Source: CAWIUB01 sp963839175 (GTDB lineage: Bacteria > Actinomycetota > Actinomycetes > Mycobacteriales > Jatrophihabitantaceae). From it: 64,000 bases of DNA. Within the stretch, counting starts at the first letter, position 1. Every line of letters begins with the position of its first letter. The notes under the pieces were generated by a model. The model did no database searches and was not told where the DNA came from. It saw only the letters and a program-made list of their open reading frames with translations. A program made the translations under genes and the position numbers. The stretch covers positions 1-64,000 of the forward strand of contig CAWIUB010000010.1 of assembly GCA_963839175.1 (NCBI GenBank). The letters are read 5' to 3'. This document shows, piece by piece, positions 36,798-45,707 of this stretch.

Positions 36798-38261
36798 ATG
36801 AACGTTACGTCCGCGCCGCGTAACCGGCAGCGGGTGGTGATCGTCGGCGCTGGCTTCGCCGGGGTGCACGCCGCGCGCAGACTAACTCGGCGCACCAACG
36901 GTGCCGGCGAGGTGGTGCTGATCAATCCGACGGATTACTTCCTGTACCTGCCGCTGATGCCAGAGGTCGCCGCCGGCATCCTGGACCCGCGGCGGATCGC
37001 GGTGCCGCTACCCACCGTGTGTCCCGACGCCAAGCTGCTGCTAGGCACCGTGGACGAGATCGATGTGCACCGCAGGCAGGTCTGGGTCGTGGATGGTGAG
37101 GGAAATCGGCGGACGGTGGGGTATGACCGCCTGCTGGTCACCGCAGGCAGCGTCAACAAGCTCTTGCCGATCCCGGGCGTTTCCCAGCATGCGCACGGAT
37201 TCCGAAGCATCGCCGAGGCGCTGTACCTGCGAGATCATCTGATCCGGCAGATCGAACTCGCCGCCGCCACCGATGAGCGTGCGGAACGCGACGCCCGCTG
37301 CACCTTCGTCGTGGTGGGCGCCGGCTACACCGGCACGGAGGTCGCCGCCCAGGGCCAGCTACTCACTCACGACGTGGCGCAGCGTCGCGCCGATCTGCGC
37401 GATCAGCCAATACGCTGGCTGCTGCTCGACCGGGCCCCACAGGTGCTGCCTGAGTTGTCCCCACGATTGTCCGTCACCGCAGACCGCACGCTGACCCGTC
37501 GGGGTGTCGAGATCCGCAGTGGCACGTCCGTCGAGAAGGCCACGCCGGACGGCGTGCGGTTGTCCGACGGGGAGTTCGTCCCCACTCGGTCGCTGATCTG
37601 GTGCGTTGGGGTGCGGCCCGACCCGTTGGTCGAACAACTCGGCCTGCCGACCACCGCGGGGCGGCTGACGGTCGACGAGTATTTGACCGTACCCGGGCAT
37701 CCAGAGATCTTCGCGTGCGGCGACATCGCCGCCGCCCCCGACCGGACCAGACCGGGCCAGCTCACCCCGATGACCGCCCAGCACGCTGTGCGGCAAGGAA
37801 AGCGGGCCGCGCGCAACATCGCCGCATCCCTCGGCCACGGCCGACGCCGTGCTTACCGGCACCGCGACCTGGGGTTCCTCGTCGACCTGGGTGGGGCCAA
37901 GGCGGCCGCCAATCCGCTCGGGCTGCCGCTTTCCGGGCTGCCCGCCAAGGCGGTTACCCGCGGCTACCACCTGGCCGCCATCCCCGCCAACCGAATCCGG
38001 ATCGCCTGCGACTGGCTGCTGGATGCCATGCTCGACCGGCAGGCCGTGCAGTTCGGATTAGTCCGGGCCGGCGCCGTCCCACTCGGCGTTGACAGCCCGC
38101 ACGACCGAGCGCACCCCGACGCTACCGCCGACCACGCAGCCGCCGGCGCGCGGAGACCGGACCATTCAGCGACAAGCCGAGGCCGTGCCCGTCCCGGCGC
38201 ATCCACACCAGGTCACCGCGGCGCGGTCGTCGATGACCTCGCCTACCAGCGCTCGCGCTGA
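36798..38261 (+). CDS. ndh: Type II NADH dehydrogenase-like flavoprotein
   Basis: A 487-residue pyridine nucleotide-disulphide-fold flavoprotein. The FAD motif is RVVIVGAGFAGVHAARRL (residues ~12-29), the NAD(P)H motif FVVVGAGYTGTEVAA, and the second FAD contact IFACGDIAAAPD. The segment FLVDLGGAKAAANPLGLPLS near the end is typical of NDH-2-like enzymes, which pass electrons from NADH to quinone at the membrane without pumping protons. The first ~430 residues match the family. The last ~50 are a low-complexity hydrophilic extension, perhaps a read-through past a lost stop. Operator site 5 and the small ORF lie upstream. Confidence 0.8.
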   Translation: MNVTSAPRNRQRVVIVGAGFAGVHAARRLTRRTNGAGEVVLINPTDYFLYLPLMPEVAAGILDPRRIAVPLPTVCPDAKLLLGTVDEIDVHRRQVWVVDGEGNRRTVGYDRLLVTAGSVNKLLPIPGVSQHAHGFRSIAEALYLRDHLIRQIELAAATDERAERDARCTFVVVGAGYTGTEVAAQGQLLTHDVAQRRADLRDQPIRWLLLDRAPQVLPELSPRLSVTADRTLTRRGVEIRSGTSVEKATPDGVRLSDGEFVPTRSLIWCVGVRPDPLVEQLGLPTTAGRLTVDEYLTVPGHPEIFACGDIAAAPDRTRPGQLTPMTAQHAVRQGKRAARNIAASLGHGRRRAYRHRDLGFLVDLGGAKAAANPLGLPLSGLPAKAVTRGYHLAAIPANRIRIACDWLLDAMLDRQAVQFGLVRAGAVPLGVDSPHDRAHPDATADHAAAGARRPDHSATSRGRARPGASTPGHRGAVVDDLAYQRSR

Positions 38262-38414
38262 TCGGCGCATCCGTCCAGTTATCGCTTGCAGAACCACGCA
38301 GAAGACGTCCTTGGATGGTGTACGAGGCGATGGCCCCCTCGTGGCCGGACTGATGAACAAACGATCGTCGGCCGGTTCGTCCGCGATGTGCCACGGAAGG
38401 AAGGGAGCAGTGAC

Positions 38415-38874
38415 GTGAGACTCGTTGAGGAAATGACTTACACGGAGACCATCGCGGGACCCTGGGGTCCGAGCGTCGGCAGCCCGCTCGGTCCGCGGCT
38501 GTGCTGGCAGGTAGTCACTGCCAGCCTGACCGGGCCGCGCATCGATGCGCACCTGGCGATGCCTGGCCACGACTGGATCCGGTTGGGCCCGGACGGCCTG
38601 CGGCGGCAGGATCTGCGCGCGACCCTGGTCACCGCCGCGGACGACGTCATCATGCTGCGTTACGACACGGCGCTGATTCGCGAGAGCGAGGCGTTCATGA
38701 CCGCGCTCGAGACAGGCGGGACGACCAGCTACGGCGAGCAATATATGTGCATGATCCCGCAGTTCGACACCGGCGCCGACGGGTACGAGTGGCTGACCTC
38801 GAAACCTGTTCGTCGGCGAAGGCCGTATTGCCGGGCCTCGGCGCATCGAGTATCGCATCTACCGCATCGACTGA
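38415..38874 (+). pseudogene. DUF3237-family protein with a one-base frameshift
   Basis: From the GTG at 38415 the frame gives a DUF3237-like beta-barrel: MTYTETIAGPWGPSVGSPLG, AHLAMPGHDWIRLGPDG, DVIMLRYDTALIRESEAF, MCMIPQFDTGADGYEWL. The expected ending (LFVGEGRIAGPRRIEYRIYR, Ile-Asp, stop) is encoded in the next frame, ending at 38874. A single extra A in gaaacc near 38803 explains the break. DUF3237 proteins are of unknown or lyase-like function. It may still be functional if the extra base is an error. Confidence 0.75.
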
Positions 38875-38941
38875 CTCCGCAGGCGAGCAGGCTGGGGTCG
38901 AGTGCATCGGTGGCGCTCTGCTGGCTTTGGCTGCCGTGCGG

Positions 38942-41797
38942 CTAGTCACCTCGATGCTGCGTCACCGCGGCGGCAAGCTGGGCACGAGAGGCGAGGTCGA
39001 GCTTGGCGAACACGTGCGCGAGATGCGTTTGGACGGTGCGGCGCGATATGAAGAGCCGGTCGCCGATCTGCGGGTTGGACAGTCCTTGGGCCACCAGGTC
39101 GGTGATGGTGCGCTCGGTCGGGGTCAGGCTGGGCCAGCCGATCTGCGGGCGGCTACGGGTTCCCCGGCGGCCGCGACGGATCCCGGCCGCGCGCAGCGTG
39201 GCCTCGGCCCGGGCGAGGTCGCGGGCGGCCTCGAGGCGCTCGTAGATTCCGATCGCCTGACCCAGCAGTGGCCGAGCCCGTTCCAGATCACCCTGCCGTG
39301 CAAAGGCATTCCCCGCGTCCTCGGCGGTCAGAGCGAGTTCCAGCGGTCGCGAGCCGGAGGCGTAGGCGGTGACCGCAGCCTGCAGGATCGCCGGATCATC
39401 TTGCGCCAGTCCGCGGCAGCGCAGCGCGGCGCCGGTCAGCGAGGGAACGTCCTGGTTCTCCTCGGCGAGTTCGGCGACCGCGGCTGCCACCTCCTGGGCC
39501 CGTGTGTGGTCTCCGCGGGCGAGGGCGAGACGGACGAGATCGGGCCCGAGCATCCGGTATTCCAGCCTGAGCTCCATCTGAGCGCACTGGTCCCAGCAGT
39601 TGGCCAGCGTCAGGAAAGCATCGTCAGTGCTGCCGTCGGCTTCCAGGACGAGTGCGCGGGTCCACAGCGCCCATTGCGCGCGGTAGGAGGCACCGGTCTC
39701 TACGAGCTGGGCCTCGGCCGCGCTGGCGGCCTGCTTCGCACGGCTGAGGTCGTTGCGGTGCAGGCTGATCAGGGCCAACACGCTGCGGCTGAGGATGAGG
39801 CCGAAGGCTTGAGCGGTCTCGTCAGCGAGCTCGACGCTCGCCTCGACTTCGGCGATCGCGTCATCCCATTCCCCCGCGGTGAAGCGCTCGGTGGTGCGCA
39901 CCATTTGGTAGCTGGGCAGGTGCCAGACACAGCCGAGTTCCTCGCTGATCCGCCTGCCGGTATCCAGCGCGGCCCTGGCCTCCTCGAAGCGGTCCAGTTC
40001 GGCGAGGATGAATCCGCGGTGCGCGTGCAGCGGATAGCGGTGTCCCTGCCGGCTAGGGCTCCGGTCGGCCGACCGAATCGCCTCATCAATGATCCGTATC
40101 GCGTCCCGCAGGCCGCCACGGAGTTCGGACGCGGTGGCCAATGAGGTCATGGCGATGGCGATGGTCAAATGGTCCCCGGCAGCCACGGCTGGGGAGCGGG
40201 CCTTCTCCGCGGTGGCGGCCGAGCCGTCCAGATCTCCCAACCACCGGTGGGCAACGCTCGCCCAGCCCAGCGCGCTGGCTCGCTCGGCATCGCTGAGCAC
40301 CGGTGAGCTGCCCGCGCGCTCCAGCTCCCGCAGCCCATAGAGCGGGCGGCCGCTCACCAGTAACGCGTGCCCGAGGCAGATCCGCGCGGAACCTTCTGCG
40401 CTGGGGTCATGGTCGCGGTCCAGCAGAGATCGACAGAGCTCTTCGGCCGCTGTGATGCGGCCGGCCCACATCAGGCTGCTGGCCCGCTCGGCGAGTAGCC
40501 GGTCACGGGCCGGGTCGGCTGGATCCATCAGCCCGATGGCTCGCTGCAGCAGGTCAGCGCCGACATCCGGCGATGTCGCCGCGGCCTCCCGCGCTGCCTT
40601 GACCAGCCATCCGACGGCTTCGGCGTCTCCGGGCGCGGCCGCGCGGGCGTGGTGCTCGGCGACCTGCAGCGCCGCGGCGCCCGCAGCCGCCAGCCGCTGC
40701 CCGGCCTCGCGATGCAGCCCACGACGGACGCTGAGCGGAAGATCATCGTAGATCGCATCGCGGATCAAGTCATGGCGGAATCGCAGTCGGTCGCCGGAGT
40801 CCTCCAGCACCCGTCCCGTGATCGCTTCCGCCAAAGCCACCGAAAGGTCCAGGGCGGGCCGTGCCGTCGCCACCGACAGGTCGGCGACGGTGAAGCTCGA
40901 TCCCAGGATGGCGGCCGACCGGAGCACCTGCAGGGTTGCTTCGGGCAGGAAGCTGAGACGGCGCAGCATGGTCAGCCGCAGCGTCGGCGGCAGGCTCGCC
41001 TGCGTAACCTCGGCCTGCCCGTCAGCGGTCTGGATCGCCCCCTCCTGGGCCAGCGCCCCCAGCAGCTCGGTCACGAACAGCGGATTACCCGCCGCCCCCG
41101 TGACCTCGGCAAGCAGCCGTGGCCCCGGCACGGCGGTGACCGTCTCCGTGACGAGATCGCGGACCGCCGTGTCCGCGAGTGGGCCCAGGGGAAGCCGCCG
41201 GGCACCGGCGGCGTCCAGGGCAGCGGCCAACCGGTCCAGGTCCGCGGAGCGCGGTGACGGCCGCAAGCACCCGATCAAGGCCACCGGAAGATAGCCAAGG
41301 CGGCGGCTCAGCGCGCCCAGCGTCAGCAGGCTCGACGGATCGGCCCACTGCAGGTCATCGACCCCAATCACCAACGGCCCGGACAGGGCGAGTTCCTCGG
41401 CCAGGTCCGCGAACGCATCCACTGCGCGGAATCGCAACCCTGGGTCACTAGTCACCGTTATCGGGTTCGGCAGCCCGCCGCTGCCGGCCGCCAGCAGGCC
41501 TCCGATTGCCGCCCGCCGCGGATCCGGGGAAGACCGGGCACAGCCGAATGCGCTGGCCACCAAGCCAAACGGCCGGGTGCGCTCCAACTCCTCACCTCGG
41601 CCCGCCGCCACCTGCATGCCCCGGCTGCGCGCCTGCGCGAGTGCCTCCTCGAGCAGCCGCGTCTTGCCGATCCCCGCCTCGCCCTCGATCAGCACGACCG
41701 CCAGTCGGCCCGACGCGATCAGGTCCAGAGCCTCGCCCAGGACCACCGTTTCGCGCGCCCGCCCGCGGATGCCGGGGACCGGCGCCACCGTCCCCAT
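38942..41797 (-). CDS. LAL-type LuxR regulator 4
   Basis: A 951-residue intact LAL. ATG at 41797 begins MGTVAPVPGIRGR; Walker A GEAGIGKT is at residues 39-46; VIGVDDLQWADPSS follows. The TPR-like region runs to about residue 870. The LuxR HTH is at the end (SNPQIGDRLFISRRTVQTHL). It is closest to LAL3 in sequence. It converges with the DUF3237 gene, and its own upstream region (41798-42313) lacks a clear copy of the shared palindrome. Confidence 0.87.
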   Translation of the reverse strand: MGTVAPVPGIRGRARETVVLGEALDLIASGRLAVVLIEGEAGIGKTRLLEEALAQARSRGMQVAAGRGEELERTRPFGLVASAFGCARSSPDPRRAAIGGLLAAGSGGLPNPITVTSDPGLRFRAVDAFADLAEELALSGPLVIGVDDLQWADPSSLLTLGALSRRLGYLPVALIGCLRPSPRSADLDRLAAALDAAGARRLPLGPLADTAVRDLVTETVTAVPGPRLLAEVTGAAGNPLFVTELLGALAQEGAIQTADGQAEVTQASLPPTLRLTMLRRLSFLPEATLQVLRSAAILGSSFTVADLSVATARPALDLSVALAEAITGRVLEDSGDRLRFRHDLIRDAIYDDLPLSVRRGLHREAGQRLAAAGAAALQVAEHHARAAAPGDAEAVGWLVKAAREAAATSPDVGADLLQRAIGLMDPADPARDRLLAERASSLMWAGRITAAEELCRSLLDRDHDPSAEGSARICLGHALLVSGRPLYGLRELERAGSSPVLSDAERASALGWASVAHRWLGDLDGSAATAEKARSPAVAAGDHLTIAIAMTSLATASELRGGLRDAIRIIDEAIRSADRSPSRQGHRYPLHAHRGFILAELDRFEEARAALDTGRRISEELGCVWHLPSYQMVRTTERFTAGEWDDAIAEVEASVELADETAQAFGLILSRSVLALISLHRNDLSRAKQAASAAEAQLVETGASYRAQWALWTRALVLEADGSTDDAFLTLANCWDQCAQMELRLEYRMLGPDLVRLALARGDHTRAQEVAAAVAELAEENQDVPSLTGAALRCRGLAQDDPAILQAAVTAYASGSRPLELALTAEDAGNAFARQGDLERARPLLGQAIGIYERLEAARDLARAEATLRAAGIRRGRRGTRSRPQIGWPSLTPTERTITDLVAQGLSNPQIGDRLFISRRTVQTHLAHVFAKLDLASRAQLAAAVTQHRGD

Positions 41798-41856
41798 GAG
41801 CCGGATGCTACTGCTGCTGGCGCGCGCGGTCGGGGTGTTCTGCGTCCTCGCTGTAC

Positions 41857-42282
41857 CGTCAGGCGAAGCACTGGCCGACCGGTCTGGCGATCCCCGCCGA
41901 CGATCCGCTGCAGAACGCGATCACCCGGATGACGACGACAGCGATCGCCGGCACGACTAGCAGCAGCTGGATGAGGCCGAATCGCAACGTCGTGTGCAGG
42001 CGGTCCCCCACGTGTTACGGATCAGCTGCGAATCCGTCCGCGCCCGGCCCACGGCGCGGCGAGCACACCCCGCAATGTCGGGTCGCCGCCGTCCGCCCGT
42101 TCGTTGGCGGCGATGACCAGTGCGGTCTGGAAATAGATCGCGACGACCGAGGCAGCGAAGGCCGCGAAGACAGCGCCGACCCAGCCTCCCCAGTCGCGGT
42201 GCCGACCGCCCTCGTGGACGTCGCAACCGTCAAGTGACGTACGCAACATCGGCTTCAGAGTTGAACGTTCACCCGGCAGCAA
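41857..42282 (-). pseudogene. Degraded membrane protein
   Basis: Minus-strand frames encode a hydrophobic stretch (VFAAFAASVVAIYFQTALVI followed by AANERADGGDPTLRGVLAA) and, in another frame, LRFGLIQLLLVVPAIAVVVI. The first resembles DUF6159-like integral membrane proteins. Neither frame is complete, so this is probably a remnant; the family call is weak. Confidence 0.35.
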
Positions 42283-42313
42283 GCGTGCTCAAGACATGCG
42301 GAGGGAGAACACA

Positions 42314-42523
42314 ATGGTTGACGACCTCAGACGCGCTGCCGCGCAGGACGACTCTGGGCGGCCCAGCAACCCATCACGCAGCAGCGAACAGATCGCTGCC
42401 TGCTACCAGAAGCTGCTAGCCGACCAACGCATCGAGCTACACCTACCCGTTCGACACCGCTGCGCGAGCGATCAGATCGTCGCTGAATCGGTCGGTCCAG
42501 CGTCGTCGGTGGCTACGGCGTGA
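42314..42523 (+). CDS. Small ORF of unknown function
   Basis: A 69-residue ORF preceded by GAGGGAGA and ATG. The middle reads SSEQIAACYQKLLADQRIEL, which recalls AAYQKLHEAVAEHL in the small ORF at 24460. Its 3' end overlaps a RelE-like fragment in another frame. It may be a frameshifted relative of the 24460 protein. Confidence 0.4.
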   Translation: MVDDLRRAAAQDDSGRPSNPSRSSEQIAACYQKLLADQRIELHLPVRHRCASDQIVAESVGPASSVATA

Positions 42524-42609
42524 TCTACGAAGTCCACGATGCGGCCCTGGTCGTGCTCGTGCTGCGGGTCGGGTCCCGCGCCGGGGTGTATCGGTACCTC
42601 GGCGATTAG
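42511..42609 (+). pseudogene. RelE-family toxin, C-terminal stub
   Basis: 33 codons read GYGVIYEVHDAALVVLVLRV and then YRYLGD, stop. This is the last two beta-strands of RelE/StbE toxins (compare GDYRVI ... VLVARI in the toxin at 10576). The N-terminal half and the antitoxin are missing. Confidence 0.55.
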
Positions 42610-42851
42610 GCGTGCCGTTCGCGTGAACCGCTCCTGGGTGGCCGCCGTAGTAGTTCGAGAGTCGGCAGATCGTCAGCTCGCTTGGGGGAGAGAGATATGA
42701 CCGTCGACCTCGGCTCCGGGCAGCGCTGATGTCACCCAACGCTGCGTCGAGGTTTCCGTGCTCAGCAGCCCGGACGCGCCGCCCCGAGAACGGTCAGCCA
42801 GCGGCCCATCAGGCCGCGCCCTCGCGGCCGCCTGGGCGAGGACGGACGACG

Positions 42852-45707
42852 ATGCACAATCTGAAGGTGGCGAATCGCTGGGTGCCGTCCGAGGTGGGCG
42901 TGTCGGCCCGCGAAGCTGAGGTGCTGACCGCGCTTGCGGAGCATCTGACGAATGCCGAGATCGGCGCCCGGCTGTTCATCTCCGTTCGCACCGTCGAGAG
43001 TCACGTTTCTTCGCTGCTGCGCAAGCTGCAAGCGGACGATCGCCGCGCCCTGGCGGTCATCGCCGCGACCCTGCATTCGGCGCCAGCGAGTTCGCCGGGC
43101 CTAGGAGGGGAGGCCGCGGTTGCCGCTCCGCTGCCCTCGCCGTTGACATCGTTCGTGGGGCGGGTGGCCGAACGGGCCGCTCTGACCGATGCGCTCGACG
43201 CGCACCGCTTGGTCACTGCCGTCGGGCCCGGCGGAGTTGGCAAGACACGCCTCGCGCTGAGTGTCGCCGCCGACGTGGCTGACCGATTCGCCGACGGTGC
43301 CTGGTTCATCGATCTGGTGCCGGTCACCGACCCGTCGATGATCGCGCCAACGATCGCGGCCGCACTCGGCCTTGGCGAGCATCAGGGGCAGTCGGCGGAG
43401 GACACCGTCCTGGGCTGGTTAGCCGGCGGGCAGACGCTGATGGTGCTGGACAACTGCGAGCACCTGCTGGACGGCGTGGTGGGCCTGCTGGAACGGCTGC
43501 TCGCGGGCAGCCCAAGGCTGACTGTGCTCGCCACCAGCCGAGCCAGATTACTGGTGCCATTCGAGTGGGTGTTCCCGGTGCCCGGGCTGTCCTTCGAGGC
43601 AGACGACCGCGGCCCGGGTGACGCGGTGGACCTGTTTCTCGCCCGCGCGGCAGCCGGCGGAAGCACGCTCACCGCGGACGACACGCAGCGCGTTGCCGCA
43701 GTCTGCCGGGGGCTCGACGGCATGGCGCTGGCGATCGAGCTGGCCGCCGCCCGTGTCCCGTCGCTCGGCCTGGACGGAGTCGAAGCAGGGCTCGCCGACC
43801 GGTTGCGGCTGCTGACCGGGGGCCGGCCGGTCGACGACCGGCATCGCTCGCTGCGATCGACCCTCGACTGGAGCTACGCGCTGCTGGATGAATCCGCCCG
43901 GGCCGTCCTGCGCCGGGTCTCGGTGTTCGCAGCCCCGTTCACCGCCGACACGGCCGCCGCCGTGCTCGCCGCTTGGCCGCCGGTGACTGGGGACACCATC
44001 CCGGCCGTCCTGGCCGCGCTTGCCGACCAGAGCCTGCTGATGGCGATCGCCGATCCGAGCGGGACTCGCTACCGCGCCCTGGAAACCGTCCGGCAGTACG
44101 GCGCCGATCGACTCAACGATGCCGGCGAGTCGGACCAGGCGCGGTCCGGTCACCTGAGCTGGTGCCTGCACGCCGGAGCAGCCCTCGACGCACCTGCCGG
44201 CGACGACCACGGTGCCTGGCGATCGGCGTTCGACCAGCTCGCCGACGAGCTGCGCGGTGCGCTGAACTGGGCGGCCGGCAATGCTGGCTACCGCGCGGAA
44301 GCGCATCGGCTGGCGATCATCCTGGCCGACCTCAGCTTCGCCCGCGGCATGCCCGGCGAGTCGCAGCGGCGCTACGAGCAGGCGGCCGAGCTGGCCGGTG
44401 ACGACGGCGCCGCCGCGGCCGCTCTGCACCGCGCTGCGGGCGCCGCAGAATCCCGGCACTTCGGCACCGACGCTCTGCGGCTGCACCGGGCGGCGGCAGA
44501 GGCCGCGGTCCGCGCGGGTGATCGGGCCGCCGCGGCGGTGGACCTCGCCCGGGCGGCTGAGTTGATCCTGCGCGGACCTGGACTGATGGCCACGCCCTCC
44601 CCGGTCGGCGAGGTGGACGCGCTGCTCGTCCAGGCCTGGGCGCTAGCGGCCGGCGACCCGGCCGCGGAGACCCGAACACTCACCGCCGAGGCGTTTAACG
44701 GATCAGCACTCGATCCGGTCACCGCCGAGCTCACCGAGCGCGCGATCACGCTCGCCCGCCGGGTCGGAGACCCGCTGACCGACAGCGCCGCACTGGACCA
44801 GCTCACCGCCATCCAGCTGGCTCAAGGCGAGGTCCGTGCCGCCGCGGCCAGCGCTTTGCGGCGCACCGAACTGCTGGCTGCGGTGCCGGTGACGGCCGTG
44901 TCCGGCTTCGAGTTCGCCGATGCGTTCATCATGGCCGCCGAATGCGCCATCGCCGCGGGCGATCTGCGGTCCGCCAGGGCGCTGGCCGAAGGCTCCAGGG
45001 ATCTGCCCTTCTACCGGGAGGAAGGCCACCTGGCCACGGCCCGGCTTATCATCGTGGCCGCACTTGCCGGCGACTGGGACGAGACGGTGGCGCTGGCCGA
45101 CCGATTCCGCGAGGGATGGGAACGGGCCGGACGGCCACGCGCCGGCAACCTCAGCCGTGGCGCGTACGCGGCGGCGACCGTCCACGGGTTGCGCGGGGAC
45201 GACGACGCCCGGGCTGCCTGGCTGGACATCGTGGACGGTCTGGCGACCCCGGGGCGGCCGTTGTCGGAGATCCATTTCGGGGAGTTCTTCGACGCGCTGC
45301 TGCTGCTGCACCGCGGCCACCCCGACCAGGCGCTGCGCCTGCTCGATACGCCGCCGGAGCAGTTCCGGGAATGGTACAACGGGATGTGGCGACCGTGGTA
45401 CGCGGCGCTGTGGGCCGAGGCGGCAGTGCTCACCGGGCATGAGACCGCCGCCGCCCGCATTGACCGCGCACGCTTCATGACCTTGGACAACCCGATCGCC
45501 GCCGCCATCGTCGACCGGGCGGCGGCCATAGGCGGACGAGCCGGCGGCCGCGACGAGTTGCTCGCCGCGGCCGCCGCCCTGCAGGCCGCCGGATGCCGCT
45601 ACCAGTGGGCCCGCACGCTCGTCGTGATCGGTGGGCCGGAACGGGTGCGCGGCGAGTCCGCGCTAGCCGCGATGGGTGCGACGCCTATGGTCTGGCCTCC
45701 AAAATGA
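42852..45707 (+). CDS. LuxR-type regulator with N-terminal HTH and NB-ARC-like ATPase
   Basis: A 951-residue regulator with reversed architecture relative to the LALs. A NarL/LuxR HTH comes first (residues ~17-60, SAREAEVLTALAEHLTNAEI, RLFISVRTVESHVSSLL). An NB-ARC/AfsR-like ATPase follows, with Walker A GPGGVGKT at 125-132 and LMVLDNCEHLLDG as Walker B. It also has DGMALAIELAAARVPSLG and RSTLDWSYALLDESARAVLR, then a long helical TPR-like C-terminus. GAGGACGGAC precedes the ATG. It overlaps the 3' end of the convergent methyltransferase gene by 23 bases. It probably senses a ligand or stress signal; targets unknown. Confidence 0.86.
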   Translation: MHNLKVANRWVPSEVGVSAREAEVLTALAEHLTNAEIGARLFISVRTVESHVSSLLRKLQADDRRALAVIAATLHSAPASSPGLGGEAAVAAPLPSPLTSFVGRVAERAALTDALDAHRLVTAVGPGGVGKTRLALSVAADVADRFADGAWFIDLVPVTDPSMIAPTIAAALGLGEHQGQSAEDTVLGWLAGGQTLMVLDNCEHLLDGVVGLLERLLAGSPRLTVLATSRARLLVPFEWVFPVPGLSFEADDRGPGDAVDLFLARAAAGGSTLTADDTQRVAAVCRGLDGMALAIELAAARVPSLGLDGVEAGLADRLRLLTGGRPVDDRHRSLRSTLDWSYALLDESARAVLRRVSVFAAPFTADTAAAVLAAWPPVTGDTIPAVLAALADQSLLMAIADPSGTRYRALETVRQYGADRLNDAGESDQARSGHLSWCLHAGAALDAPAGDDHGAWRSAFDQLADELRGALNWAAGNAGYRAEAHRLAIILADLSFARGMPGESQRRYEQAAELAGDDGAAAAALHRAAGAAESRHFGTDALRLHRAAAEAAVRAGDRAAAAVDLARAAELILRGPGLMATPSPVGEVDALLVQAWALAAGDPAAETRTLTAEAFNGSALDPVTAELTERAITLARRVGDPLTDSAALDQLTAIQLAQGEVRAAAASALRRTELLAAVPVTAVSGFEFADAFIMAAECAIAAGDLRSARALAEGSRDLPFYREEGHLATARLIIVAALAGDWDETVALADRFREGWERAGRPRAGNLSRGAYAAATVHGLRGDDDARAAWLDIVDGLATPGRPLSEIHFGEFFDALLLLHRGHPDQALRLLDTPPEQFREWYNGMWRPWYAALWAEAAVLTGHETAAARIDRARFMTLDNPIAAAIVDRAAAIGGRAGGRDELLAAAAALQAAGCRYQWARTLVVIGGPERVRGESALAAMGATPMVWPPK

